This document shows, one piece after another, positions 32,775 to 44,854 of a DNA stretch of 64,000 nt. The position numbers and the translations under genes are program-made. This stretch comes from Tremella fuciformis. Taxonomy: Eukaryota > Basidiomycota > Tremellomycetes > Tremellales > Tremellaceae. The stretch spans positions 3,596,001 to 3,660,000 of the forward strand of contig CP136490.1 in the NCBI GenBank assembly GCA_032768795.1, given 5' to 3'. Below the pieces are notes generated by a model, which had not been told where the DNA came from, did no database searches, and worked only from the letters and a program-made list of their open reading frames with translations. Position 1 is the stretch's first letter; each line of letters begins with the position of its first letter.

Positions 32775-34486
32775 TTAATCCGAGTCAATCTCGATGACAT
32801 CGTCATCATCATCCTCTGCTTCCCAGAAATCATCCTCGTCAAGCATCGTGGCGTCAATGATGTCGTGCTGTTGAGGCGGGGGAGGGGCGGGCGCAGGATT
32901 GCGAGTGGGCGTCACCGCGGGTGCTACGGGCGCGGATCTGGCATTGGTGGTCTGGCGCAATGTGTTTCCGCTCCCCAGTTTGGCCCATGGGTCAGTCGTC
33001 GCATCCCCCGCTCCAGCTGGCTCGGTTGGCGCAGGCGCCGATACGCTGCTCGCCTTGCCTTTGCCTTTGCCTTTGTTCGCCAGGCTATTGCCCTCGCCTT
33101 GGAATGCCTGTGATGGCTGAGGCGTGTCATCGGTAAGTTTCGGCTTTGGCGCTTTGGTCGGGTCGTAGGGAGTGTATTTGTAGCCGAAGAAGAACTTCCC
33201 AGCGGGCAAGACAAGGGCAGCTGGCACTTTGCGATCGGCGTCATTCAGAGACTCAGGAGTGATGATCCTCGGGCCGCTACTGATTAGCACCTCAAGCTGT
33301 ACCTGATCAGCGATCATGCTCACTCTGCACGGTTGATCTTTGAACTGGAATCAACGATCTCGATCTTCTTTGCCAGACCCTTGCCCTTGATCCTCTTGCC
33401 GCTGACACTTTGCCCAACACCTGTGAAGCTCTCAAGCGGGGTCGAGTCTCCGCTGCCGCCCGTCCTGGCGCCGAGAGAGCTTCCAGGTCGACTACTTCCA
33501 GCTGATTGAGTGTTGTTCAAGTCGATCTTCAACTTCTCCGCCATCGTGGGAATGGGGACTGGCGCTGCTCTTGCTGGCTCGACATAGCCTTTCGGAGTTG
33601 CAAAGTCGACCTCCAAGTCCGTATCGATCACTGATATCCCTGCTCCTTCGGGTTGAGTATCCATCACGAGGAACTCGAATGTGATTGAGTTGTAGGTCAC
33701 CTCGATCATATCGTTCTTGGTCAGGGTGGAGTAGAATCGCAAGGCGGATTCGAGACTGATGATCAGCTGTATTCACCAACTCAGGGTCAACGCACACTGC
33801 ACGCGGATCTGACACTTGGAGAAAGTCTGTACTTTGCGCCTGCAGCTTGACCAGCTTGCCCTTTGGAAGCTTTGCGCCTGTCAAGCGGATGGGGTCGCCT
33901 TCCTCCAAATTCAGCGTCTTCATCATCTGGAGATCGTCAGTTGTATTCTACAATTGCCCTGAAAAGAGCTCACCCAGGCCGGGAGATGGACATTCCCCTC
34001 GTCCGCGATGAATTCGAGTACACCGGCGTGCGTGCGATACTGAGATGGGTTGCGAGGGTTTCGCAGCTGAAACGTCCAAGGTCCAGGAATGTCGAGAGCC
34101 GCTGCATTACATCAGACTACTTGCGCAGGAGATTGAGGGCGGCGACTCACACAGCTTTGCAAGGGCCGAAGGCGGCATTACGACTGGCCTGTCAGGCCCG
34201 TTGGAGCATCAAGCATGATGACTCACTTTTGCCCCCATACATCAGCTCTGCCCGCTCCTTGCCCGACATCACGGCGACCGAGTACGCCTTGAAATAGTCG
34301 TCAAAAGCTCTAAAGCACCTTAAGCCTCGTCACGAACGTAAAGGGCTTTGCCTACTCGGGAGGAGGGGCCATTCCAAACCCTCCAAATCCAGGTTGACCC
34401 CCGAATCCCCCCATAAGCTGAGCGAGGATGCCCCCCGGACCACGAGGCACAATGGGAGGGGGAAAGTTGTATTCCTCTGCCATCAT
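32775..34486 (-). CDS. UFD1: Ubiquitin fusion degradation protein 1
   Basis: Starts at tandem ATGs 34486/34483 and ends at TAA 32775-32777 over about six exons (34486-34380, 34310-34230, short exons near 34160-33980, 33930-33780, 33740-33330, 33310-32775). Recognisable UFD1 pieces: a Gly/Phe-rich N-terminus, FKAYSVAVMSGKERAELMYG, MMKTLNLEEGDPIRL with LPKGKLVKLQ, ALRFYSTLTKNDMIEV, and VIDTDLEVDFATPKGY, then Pro/Ser-rich C-terminal region with KFFFGYKYTPYDP. Ufd1 with Npl4 recruits Cdc48/p97 to ubiquitinated substrates in ERAD and beyond. It ends in a short acidic tail (IEIDSD). Exon ends in the 5' half are approximate. Confidence 0.9.
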
Positions 34487-34844
34487 CAGCTATCGCCTCC
34501 AGTCGCGCCAGCCGGACTGACCATCGTCGTCATCGTACCCGTGATTCATGGTGGCGAGGATGTGTACGGGGCGGCAATCGGTGCAGAGAGGTCCCGGATC
34601 GATAGATTAGGGGTATTATCGGTCTGGCAACGTCTCTGGCTGTTGCGCGGCGACTGGTGAACGATCGAGTAGTCGCAGTGAGAACAGTCACGAACGAGAC
34701 ACACCGCGCAAGCTCTTGGTCGTCGTCCGTAGACGATCTCGTCATCATCACGTGGAATTGATTCCGCTCTCATGCGGGGCCGAAGCGTGTCCGACGCCCT
34801 TCAACTAGACACGCTCATATTCACCACTCATTCCTCAGGATGCC

Positions 34845-36307
34845 ATGTCCTACGCATATCCCTCGTCCCCGGCATCCTCGAGCTCAGCATTCACCCCGAG
34901 AGCACTGAACACGCCGCCAAAGAATGGTGCTGTTGAGCCTCTGACGCGCTCTCGAACGTTGTTCTATCTGTCCATCCGGGACTCGTCGATACCGCTGTCA
35001 AGCAGGAAGGGGAAGGGGCGACAGTACGGTGATACCCTAGACGTGGCAGATGAGGAGGAGGGTCTGATAGGAGCACAAGATGGGAGGGTAGGACTGCCCC
35101 CGAGATGGTGAGCAGGCCCCCCTGCTGCCCGTGTAGCTTACAGTTTAGGGTGGACATCTCAGAAGAGGTTGAGGAGATCTTGTCCCGTGTCAAGCCAAAG
35201 AGTGAGCTGCGCACTGGAACGGGACCATTGGTACTGGATACTCACTTATAGTTGCCGCTCTCGACAAACTACATGCTAAGCATGTGCTGCCTGGCTTCAC
35301 CGACCGCAGCGCCGAAGAACGGGAAATAGAGCGCCAGACAACCGACATAACTCGGGTAAAGCGATGTGCGGAAGGTCATTGGGTCCCGCTTACGATGAAG
35401 GACTTTCGGAAATGTTCATCCTTGATAGGTGGCATCGCCCCAGGAAGAGGGGCGACGAGGGTTGAGCTCTTGACGGCGAAGAACGTTCAGAGGGGTCTGG
35501 CGCAGAAGGTCCAAGATGCTTCAGGACAGTTCCGGAAGAAGCAAAGGGTGTATATGCAGAGTGAGTTCCTCAATAGGCCAGCATGTCATGACATGCTTAT
35601 ACCACAGAGCTACAAGGGCATGCAATCAAGAACAAAGATCTTCTCGTGGCCAGCGGCGCTTTGACTTTGCATGGGTCCGAGGGATTCGACGAACTAGAGG
35701 AGGATGAGGAGGCGGTGGGTTTCAGAAAGAACCCGCTTCTACTGGCTTGCTGACGAGAAGAGCAAGACGCAGCTTCAGTCACAGTCAGAAGTAGCGGTCG
35801 ACGTGAACCTTGAAGAACGCACGAAAGAGATCACCCAGATCGCGTCTTCCATCTCTGAACTTGCCGACCTGTTTCGAGATCTCGGCAATCTAGTCGTCGA
35901 ACAGGGAACGGTGCTGGACAGTGTGGAGTACAATGTTCAGACCACTGCCAGGGAGCTCAAGGGGGCTGTGGAAGAACTCAAAATCGCTCAAAGGTGTGTA
36001 TACCACCTTCCACTTCCCGAGCTTTGCTTACAGCAGATATCAAGCTAACACCGGACGACGGAAATGCATTCTCTTCCTGATCCTGTGCATTGTCGGCCTC
36101 ATCATCGTCTTGATCTATAAACCGCGTGCTCAACCACCTGAAGACGGGATGCCGCCAGACAATTTGCCCGACTTCGCTGTGACGAGCCGGATTTCATCGA
36201 GCAGGCACAGAGTTGGTGGCCCTTCGACCCGGACTCGACCTTCTCTGGGCAAACCGAGCCCTTTGCCTGCAATACCAATCGGCGACGACGAGACTTTCCT
36301 TTTATAG
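34845..36307 (+). CDS. TLG2: t-SNARE syntaxin, Tlg2/syntaxin-16 type
   Basis: Seven exons (34845-35107, 35149-35201, 35252-35355, 35401-35560, 35608-35714, 35761-35993, 36037-36307) give 396 residues. The N-terminal region contains RTLFYLSIRDSS, then the three-helix Habc part (EEVEEILSRVKPKIAALDKLHAKHVLPGF). The SNARE motif runs from EERTKEITQIASSISELADLFRDLG to ELK, with the central Gln in EYNVQTT. One membrane anchor (CILFLILCIVGLIIVLIY) follows. Unlike most syntaxins, a 65-residue Pro/Ser-rich tail follows the anchor, as in yeast Tlg2. It mediates fusion of endosome-derived vesicles at the trans-Golgi. It diverges from UFD1 across about 360 bases. Confidence 0.9.
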
Positions 36308-36364
36308 ACAACTGTTTGTATGCATATCTAGGGCTACAAGCTTCGTTCTTCCTCTCACATCCGG

Positions 36365-37659
36365 TCATGTGAAGCCATACAAAAGACGGGCAAACTGGTT
36401 CCAACCCCCGGTCCATCCCCTTCCATCAGGTTCGGATGGCTTATTGCTGTTCTTGTCTCGCATTCGATCGAGCATCCCCGTGAACCATGCCAATTTGAGG
36501 TGGTATCGCTCATCATTGTCCACATTGAGCTCGATGTCCGAGCCCGGTACACTCTGGGCAAACTGCACGAGTTCCGCAAGGTAGGAAAGGGCAGATCCTG
36601 GAATGCCTGAAAGTAACGAAGCACTCGCAAGGGTGGAGACGAGCAAGAACATGGGCTCAAGCGTGAAGAGCACGTAATGCCGCGGTCGAGTCCTGCTCAG
36701 CTCCCGAGCGAAGAAGTCGGCGGGCTGAGGATATCGAGATCTGAGCTCGCGCAGGCTGTCGCGAGTATACACGACAGCCTCAGCCGGATCTACGAAGAAG
36801 AGATGATTGGCGACGAGTGCGTGATACCAGATAGTGATATTGTTGCCGTACGTTCGGGCTTTCGCCCCCTGCTCTGAAGTCGCCATAAAGTGGAGGTGGG
36901 CTTTGAACCAGTCCTTCATGCGTTGGTCCACGATGTAAGGCAGAGTGAGCCAGGATAGAGCGCGAGAGACAAGCAGTAGATAGCGGCACTGCACATCAGC
37001 TAGCATCGATGTAACACAGAGAGCACTGACAGCTACGACAAAGGCCTGATCACCTCGCAAAGGCTGTTCGGAGGGATTGCACTGAGCGTAGAGCACTTCG
37101 GGTAGCATTCTATGCGTGAGCGAGCTGAACGGATCCCGCGATTCGGCTCACCTGGTACCAGGGTTAATGAAGAAGACTCGAAGAAGTTTGATAGCTCTGG
37201 CCATACATGCGCTTCGAAGCTCCGGGAGATGCGCAACTGCAAGCGAGAGGGTGTAGATGGTCTTGCAAGCCGATTGAAGTTGTCGTTGGCCTTCAGGAGC
37301 ATCACAATCTGGAGTTGAGCTGCGTTCCTTGCGCTTGCCGGCTGCTTACATGGATTTCTGCGGCCATCACGATGCTCTGACGGTCAACACTGGTGCGATG
37401 AGCATGACTGCAGGAAGAACTTGCCCCACTCGCCAGGCGCGACCTCCCACCAGTACGGCTTGAGGGTGAAGAGATAGTTCTTGCCTTCGGGGCAAAGCAC
37501 TGGAGAATAGGTGACAGAGAAGGTTTCGTCGGCTTGTAGAAAGTCTTTGCTCATCCGCTCGAGTAGCTTGAGTGTCGTTGGCGGCGGATCTGCGAGACGA
37601 GGGACCAGGATGACCTCGGGATATTTGGGTACAGCAATGGGCGATGGCATGGTGCCCAT
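36365..37659 (-). CDS. Alginate-lyase-family (AlgL-like, PF05426-type) protein
   Basis: Best start is ATG 37659 (MGTMPSPIA; next in-frame ATG 37650). Three or four exons lead to the stop at 36365. Family features: FTLKPYWWEVAP at the N-terminal side, a short exon with HRDGRRNP (about 37375-37350), RVFFINPGTR joined to MLPEVLYAQCNP, GNNITIWYHALVANHLFF with the Asn-Asn and Tyr of the active-site region, and RELSRTRPRHYVLFTLEP. The usual NNHG is NNIT here, so the catalytic His is missing and activity is doubtful. No convincing signal peptide precedes ATG 37659. The first donor site was not resolved. Fungal members are common but their substrates are unknown. Confidence 0.65.
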
Positions 37660-38019
37660 TGACCCTTGGCCTGACTCTTCTCGCGAAGCCCGTCGAGCAC
37701 TACCAGCCGTCGCCGGCTGCTGGGGCAAGGGCGTGAGCAAGCTCGCAGCACAGATGGTGATATGGTGACAAAGGAAAGGCTGAGCTCGGGCTAGTCAATT
37801 ACGCTCGGACCTCTCGCTTATATGAGTTGCCGCCCAGTCCATATATGATCTCGCGCCTGACTTTTAATCTCACATCCACCTCATCACCTCTCACCTACTC
37901 TTTCATCGCCTCACATCGCTCATTACCCATTCATAGCTTGCATATTGCACTACAATTTACCCCAGACCAGCACCTTCTCTCTGCGGTAGCGTCTGCCCTC
38001 TGTCATCTAGGTCAGCGCC

Positions 38020-39929
38020 ATGGAGCTGTCCCGCTCCTCCTCGCAGTCCCGTCTTCGGACGCCTTCCGCCCTTCGGCCAGGGGCGACGAATAGCGAGATC
38101 CGCTTGTACGGCTTGCACAAGACCAGTGAGCCTACTTCATGCCTTCATGCCGTTGCTCTGCCGTTTCTCCCTCCTGGCCCGTCTTTTCTTTGTCATCGTT
38201 CCGCGTCACCCCACAGTGCTCAGACTGGTGGGCGGACCCGGCGCTGACTTCTAGTAACCATCGACAACTTGAAGAGCTTCTTGTCCAACGGAGGTGAGCT
38301 TGACCATCTCGCCCTGAGCTGGGTTACACGAGCGAGTTGATCATGCTTCAGTGAATGTTCTCAGTATCACTTGCCATCCCAATCCCGAAGATTCCGAACT
38401 GCAGTGGGCCCAGGTATTCCTCGCCAGCGAGCAAGACGTTCAGTATTGTTTGCGTCTGCGTCAGACCTTGTCAGAGACCGGAATGTGAGTAATTGTCCTG
38501 CCCGTCGGCGTACCTAGTCTCTATGGTCCGCTTCTTCTGTATCCAGACCTTGTTTGCACAAGCGAATGGGCCTGACGACAGCATACTCACCCGGGCACCC
38601 GGAAACGCAGCAACTGCTGAACCTATTAATGCTCCTGCTTCTCCGCCTTCACCAAATTACCCTACCACTCCAATATACGGGACCCCAGTCGACCGCGGCT
38701 CTCGAAGCTCAGAAAGTCGAATCGCTCAGCCTCTTGCGCATGCAGTCCCGCCGCCCAGGAATCTTTACGTCATGGGCTTGCCTCTGGACCTTACTCAGTG
38801 AGTGCAAGCGATGAATTCAGCTAAATGCAGACTGCAGTTCAAGTCCTTGTTTGCGTCGTACGGCACGGTCGAGCATTCTTCGCTACTCTCTCAGCTCGAT
38901 GGCCTCGGCAGGCGGAGGTGCGACGTGGAGCTGAGTGCATCACATCGAGACTCTGACCACCAGGGGTTTTGTGCTCATGTCGACGCATGCCGAAGCCACT
39001 GCTGCGATGACGGGGATGCACGGTCGACTCGTCGAGTCAGCGATTTAACCGGGACCCTGGCAAATGTTGACATACAGTGGTTACAAAATCGACGTCTCGT
39101 GGGCCCTGGTGCAGCGAGAGGCTAAGCATTTCGCGACCAGTCCGTTCGGGTCGATGTCCAATCGAGTCGTTCATCCGCCAAGCACTCCCATGCGTCGCGA
39201 GCCTGCTGTGGAGTGCTCGGTCATCGTCGAGAACCTGGTCAGTGCAATGTCAGACTTGTCAAGCTTGCTTAACCGCAGGATTCCGTCTACTTTCCAAACG
39301 AAAGCTACATCCGCGAGATTTTCTCGCATTTTGGAACGGTCGTTCGAGCGACCATCCTGCCGGCTCCGGCTGAGAATCTCCAAGTTTTGGTCCAATTTGA
39401 GCAACAAATTTCGGCCATGGCCCTTCTCACTGCCAATGGTATGGCTCTTGGCGGTCGAAAGATCGTGACACGACCCTTGTCTCAGCATCATCTGCTCAAG
39501 CATCAGCTTTCGACAATCACCCCGCCCGAATACCAAGGAGTGCAGGACATCCCTGCCTTCGATCCCTTTGGCGCGACGCAAGGTCTCACCGATGCTTCAA
39601 GCGCCACAATGGGTTATGCCGGCCTCACTCAGCTCAACGCCCAGTCTAAAGAATTCGTCCCGTATCCTCAACGCTCGGGGTTGCAGCGCGCTGCGTCTGC
39701 ACTCGCTCAATTTGCACCTGCGAACTCTCGCCACACGACCCGGACGAGCAGCCTCGGTTCGAGTGGTAGTGGCGACAGTGGCGAACAGCCTCTGACCGTC
39801 AAAAGCAAGGCATCCGACGAGGTTAGCAAGAGCTCGGTCTTATCCAAGTCGATGTCCTTGTCCGTGGCCGAGGGGGATGCCCGCGAGATCTGGCAGACTC
39901 CCGCCCGCTGGTGTGAGTGCATGCACTGA
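38020..39929 (+). CDS. Multi-RRM RNA-binding protein
   Basis: Starts at ATG 38020; about nine exons with frequent 45-60 nt introns. Three RRM-like units are seen: an N-terminal one (EIRLYGLHKTVTIDNLKSFL, then VLSITCHP and WAQVFLASEQDVQYC), a central one (NLYVMGLPLDLTQ, KSLFASYGTVE, GFVLMSTHAEATAAM, GYKIDVSWALVQRE) and a third (CSVIVENLDSVYFPNES, IREIFSHFGTVVRATILP, NLQVLVQFEQQISAM). The C-terminal 170 residues are Ser/Thr/Gln-rich. The end is uncertain: reading straight on stops at 39929, while the donor TGGT|GTGAGT can splice to give a stop codon right after ARW. Orthologues appear to be basidiomycete proteins without a set role; RNA binding is the only safe statement. Confidence 0.68.
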
Positions 39930-40331
39930 CGTTCTACCCCCGAAAGCTTACCAACAGAATCCTTCGTCCCACTACCTCGTCTCCTGTCCCCCGCACACAG
40001 CACCCAGACTCTCCTCCCCAAGATTCGCACAAGTTTAATCATGTCAGCATCTGCATCAGCATTCGCACAGCACAAGAAGCACCAGACATCCCACAAAACT
40101 CCATCATGACGACTCGTTAGCATACTGAGCATCTAGGCGTTCTTCCTCCTCATATCCTACCTGCATGCCAGTCTTGGCGGTACCTCGAAAGACGATGACG
40201 AGCCATCAATCGCTCTTCTACTTGCGGGTAATCGCGATCCCATGTAGCTCGACGCAGACGCTTTATGACCAACATTCGACATGTTATGTCATGCATCACG
40301 TTCATTAGCGTGAAAGGACGATGATGCGAGT

Positions 40332-41475
40332 CTATCGCCCAAACTGCCGGTCAGGTCAGGTCGCATACAGATTTGATGAGGACTGACAAGCCAATCTGCC
40401 ACCTTGCCCATGACGCCGCCATCCCCCTGCTGCTCTTCCCACGCATAGTCCTCTTTCTTGACCTGGATTGGGGTTTTGCTCCTCAGTGCGTTACCCTCCC
40501 TCGGCCGCAGGGGCGTACCAGCACCAGACTGATCACTAATCATATCTGCGGATCTGGGAGGAGGAGCAAATTCCCACCTGCCAGAGTTGATGCCGCCTGC
40601 AGTCCCACCGTTGGCGCCGCCGAGGCCAGATCCTGAGGCGGAAGGACTGCTGCCAGAGGTAGCAGATGAGGCTACGGTCACGCCCAGAATCCATCGACCC
40701 TGAATGAGCTCGCCGTGTCGCCGAAGACAGTATGCTGCAGACGTGGGGGAAGCATAGGTGACTGTCCACCAATTGCTTCCTTCCGGTCCAGCGGTATAAG
40801 ACAAGATGTCTCCAATGCTCGCGAGGTAGGGCTGTAGGTCTGGCAGTACCGCCGGAGGGGGGCCGAAGATGTTCAATGTGGTGGTTGTGCTGGAAGGAGT
40901 AAGGGCGGGCGGGGTGGGCAGTCTGCGCGTCAGCTTGTTTCCAACCAGGGTCGCAGAAATCTCACGAAGGAGGGCTCTGGACGATCGTGCGGGTCGGCGT
41001 ATCTGCCGCGTCTCTCCACGATGTCGTGGGCGGCATCTCCTCGTCGACAATGGGAGCAGGGAGCGACCGGCGTGGCATCATCGTCCCTGGCGTAGGGGCG
41101 TTTCTGGGAGATCTGCTGTCAGCCGATCTTCTGTTCCGACTTTTGTGGGACTCACGATCCATCTGTGAAGCGGGCAGTGGGACTGCGCCGACTGACACTG
41201 CCTACACTGGCCATGCCGCCGGGCGGGCTCTGCGGTGTGTTCCCAGATCCGAATGCCAGCTTTCCCGCTGGGCTCGACGCAAATGTGGGGAGGAACTTGA
41301 TCCCGTCGGCCATTTTGGCGTCTTCGGGGTCGAGCTCGTCGCCTGCGAACCGCGCACGGGAGGTGCTGGGCGAAAACGCTGAGCTGGACGAGCCGAGCTG
41401 GGCAGCGGTGTTCCGACCGGGAGTGTGGAAAGATGAGGAAGGGGTCGATGAGGTCCACCAGTCCGAGGACGACAT
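40332..41475 (-). CDS. NUP53: Nucleoporin NUP53/NUP35 type
   Basis: Starts at ATG 41475 (MSSSDWW) and ends at 40332. The Ser-rich N-terminus (about 41475-41160) has PTFASSPAGKLAFGSG. A second exon (about 41140-40970) carries RRSLPAPIVDEEMPPTTSW, the short region that binds Nup93/Nup205-type partners in this family. The main exon (about 40920-40380) has the atypical RRM dimerisation domain: TLNIFGPPPAVLPDLQPYL, GDILSYTAGPEGSNWWTVTY, AAYCLRRHGELIQGRWILGV. The last exon (40343-40332) is only 12 bases and gives a WLFGR end, close to the membrane-binding end (FGW-like) of Nup53 proteins. It belongs to the inner ring of the nuclear pore. Confidence 0.85.
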
Positions 41476-42318
41476 TATGATCGAATTGCGCCGAGAGGGG
41501 ACGAGAGAAGGGGCGACTGAACGGTTCCAGCGAGCAATGCAGAGAGGAAGGATCACAAAGAGCACACATTGAGACTTCGCGTTGAGACACCTGATACGAC
41601 CAAGACCAGCCACGTGGCAATAACTCCACGTCATGCTTGTCGCGTCTCTGATGACTGTTCGAGCATCGTGGTAGCAATTTGGAAAAGGTTCTCATTGCGA
41701 GGCCTCTCCCGCATGCGACAGCTCTTCTGCTGTCGGTACATAAGGTCGTGCATCATGTGTCGCCTAGCCCCGCTATGCCCGGACAGGTGGAAGTGTCTGG
41801 GCCGTGCCTCTGCATCTTCATAACGCTGTTTTCTGCTTGCACAGCACCCCCCGGTCGCTACTGCCGTGATTTTGCATCCTGCGCCTAGCAATGATGCCCC
41901 ATTTCAGCCGATTCTGTCTCCTGTACCGAGCCTGTCCAAGGTCTCGCGCCGGAATGTAGGTGACATCCCCCTGAACCTCATGACGTCAGGCCGAAACCAC
42001 GTCTCTCGCAGGAATTTCGTTATCGCTTGCCAGACTTATGCGTTCCAGTCCAGATGTTGCCCCGTTAGAGAGACCAGAGCTAGTCAAGGGGCGATCTAGG
42101 GAGCGGCAGGAAACTAAGCATGACAGGCAGGACCACCACCTATTTTCGGCCTCTGACGTCTTGGCCATACCTGTGACCCAAGATGACATCTGAAAACGGA
42201 TCTCCCACCCCACATTCAATACGTTACTTGTCGATCGTCACCCGTGGGGGTGAATGGTCGTCTGACTCTTTGACAGTGTACACAACACTCAACTTGTAAA
42301 GCAGGATCATTGGGCGCC
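41476..42318. other. Divergent intergenic region, NUP53 / MFS transporter
   Basis: About 840 bases between divergent starts. Short frames on both strands lack any family pattern or intron-consistent continuation. Taken as promoter and leader DNA; a noncoding transcript cannot be excluded. Confidence 0.45.
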
Positions 42319-44337
42319 ATGCCCAACTCATTCGACTCGGTCAACTCGACCGACACCGTCGTCGGACCGGAACCGACTGCCATCCCTGCTGCAAAAGACA
42401 AAAACGGGGATCGTAAGAGCACCACGCAGGCCATCGTCCAACATGACTCATCGCCCATGAACGAGAAGCAGCGGCAGAAGGCTCAGGCAGCCAAAAGAGG
42501 GGACCGGGATGACGGCAAACACGAATTGCAAGAGGAGGAAGTCTACGACAAGCTGGGCTTTGGTTTCCCGACTGATAAGAAATGGCGCATTCTAAGTGTT
42601 ATCTTCATCGTGCAGTGAGGAATTTCCTGCGATTGTAACACGCGGTATATGAGCTGAGGCCAAGGTGCTCGATGAACTTCAACGCCGCGGTCTATGCCAA
42701 CGGAGTCGACTTCTTGACGGACAAGTTCAGCATCTCTGAGCAAACCGCCCGCGTCGGCCAGATGGTTTTCCTGATCTGTTACGCGTTCGGTTGTGAGCTC
42801 TGGGCCCCGTGGAGTGAGGAACTAGGAAGATGGCCCATCTTGCAAGCCTCCCTCGGGATGGTAAACGGTTTGTGTCGCGTACGCACGGAACCGGAATTTT
42901 GCTGACCCATGCAGTTTGGCAAATCCTTGCTGCACTTGCACCAAACTTCGGCACGGTAGTCGCGGCTCGAGCTCTAGGCGGTCTCTCCTCTGCTGGTGGC
43001 TCTGTCACCCTAGGAATGGGTGAGTACTGTGTACGGCTCCAAAAAAGAGTATTCCTGATGCGCAGTGGCGGACATGTGGGAGGCGAACGAGCAGCAGTAT
43101 GCCGTCGCATTTGTCGTCTTCTCCTCGGTCTTTGGAAGTGTGATCGGGCCACTCGTGGGACCGTTCATACAAGCCAACTTGAGCTGGTCAGTGGTCTCTA
43201 ACGCACTGGGCGTTCTCGCTAAGAGAAAGGGGATGGATCTGCTGGACGCAGCTCAGCTTTGGGGGTTTCGTGCAGCTGCTCCACCTCTGCCTTGTTCCTG
43301 AGACACGAGCTTCCGTTCTGCTGGATCGCGAAGCACGCCTGATGCGGAAAAACGGGCATTCAAACGTGTATGGGCCCAACGAGCTCAAGAAGAACCGCTT
43401 CACTGTTCGCGGAATTTTAACGACATGGATCCGCCCGTTCGAGATGTTCGTCCGAGAGCCCATCGTGCTGTTCTGCTCGCTCCTGTCCGGATTTTCAGAC
43501 GCTCTGATCTTCACCTTCCTCGAGGCGTTCACGCCAGTATACAAACAGTGGGGCTTCACGACCGAGCAGATGGCTTTGGCCTTCGTCCCGTGCGTCGCGA
43601 CGGTCACTTGCGCGTTGGGGCCGCTGACAGGATCAGGATCGCCGTCGGATATTTCATCGCTTGGGCGATCTACATACCACCTCTGGTGAAGCAGAGGAAG
43701 CGCCTTGCCACAGATCCTGAGGGTACTCCTCCGGAGTATCGCCTATGGTTCCTGCTTTGGAGTGAATCCCTTTTGGGAACCCCGCGCTGAGTGCTTATTG
43801 GCAGCTGCGCCGCTCGAATGCATCGGTTTGTTCGGCTTCGCATGGACGTCCCTTGGTCCACCGCACGTCCATTGGATCGCCCCGATGATCTTCTCAGCTA
43901 TGGTTGGCATAGCCAATGTCCGTGTTCGCAGTCAATTGCGTTAGAGCTGACGAGACAGTATTCGATCTACATGTCCACCATCGACTACATGATTGCTGCG
44001 TACGGCCCGTACTCGGCGTCCGCCACTGGAGGGAACGGTCTTGCGCGAGACTTCTTGGCGGGCATCGCAGCCATGTATTCCACCCCGTGTGAGTGGCCAA
44101 AGGCCCATCGTCTGGGTATCAACCTGACTCACAGTCTATTCGAATGTTGGCGGAGAGTCATATCGCCTACACCTCGAATGGCCTTCTACCATCCTTGCCA
44201 TCCTCGCGGGTCTACTGACGATTCCCATCTTTGTCTTCTATTTCAAGGGACAGTGGTTTCGTGAGCGAAGCAAGTTTGCTCAGACGCTCGCCAGCGAGAA
44301 GAAGGGCCGAGCGACAAAGGCCGTGGGCGGAGCTTGA
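42319..44337 (+). CDS. Major facilitator superfamily transporter, DHA1 (Tpo-like drug/polyamine) type
   Basis: Starts at ATG 42319 and ends at TGA 44335-44337, about nine exons. A hydrophilic, Lys/Asp-rich N-terminal tail of about 80 residues precedes twelve membrane helices. Typical sequence blocks: MNFNAAVYANGVDFL, ARVGQMVFLICYAFGCELWAPWSEELGRWPIL, ARALGGLSSAGGSVTLGM, ADMWEANEQQYAVAFVVFSSVFGSVIGPLVGP, then a long central loop and PFEMFVREPIVLFCSLLSGFSDALIF. The C-terminal half contains YIPPLVKQRKRLA, FGFAWTSLGPPHVHWIAP and YGPYSASATGGNGLARDFLAG. This subgroup exports polyamines, drugs or organic acids at the plasma membrane; the substrate is not evident. Exon borders between 43190 and 43990 are approximate. 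Confidence 0.82.
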
Positions 44338-44759
44338 GGCGAATCGCCAAACAATTTCTATAGTATATGACGACTCCGTCATGACGATCAGGTCGTCCAG
44401 ACATGTAGCCATAGTCTTTTTAACATCTGAGAGTCGGAGGTGATGCTGACTTTGGGTGCGGGGAGGCGCTGATGTCGTCGCTTGACGATCCTTTTACGGC
44501 GGTAGACTAATGAGCGGAAAATGTCTCGATTCTCGATGGCGATCGCTATGGCGAAGCGTATACGCTTCGTTGCATACCCCGCCACGGACGACACAATCAG
44601 GTCGAGGAGATGGGAGGGCGCTGTTTGAGCAGTAGTTTCGACTGCGATTGGATTCGGCCATTCGGCGAAGAATCCAGCGGTCTTCGATCCGTGCGTTGCT
44701 CCGACCATATCGGCGACTTCAACGTCTATCTGAAGCGTACCCATTGCCCCTTCTCACAG
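44338..44759. other. Intergenic region between the MFS gene and a TATA box
   Basis: About 420 bases holding the transporter's 3' end and the promoter of the small gene at 44855. No gene seen. Confidence 0.45.
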
Positions 44760-44767
44760 TATAAAAG
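44760..44767 (+). promoter_or_regulatory. TATA box of the ACG-start candidate
   Basis: TATAAAAG lies 95 bases before the ACG codon at 44855, a spacing close to that of the TATA box and ATG of the small Ser-rich gene at 21974. Confidence 0.6.
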
Positions 44768-44854
44768 CCCTGCACAGGGCAGTAGGAGGAGCAACAAACG
44801 TAGCTTCAAGGCAAAGACACAACTCATCCCGGACACTCTTAGAGCTTCATCACC

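Noticed and set aside
41631..41891. Small minus-strand frame and short inverted repeat near 41710-41735
   Set aside because: The 6-bp stem is no more than chance and the frame has no family pattern.
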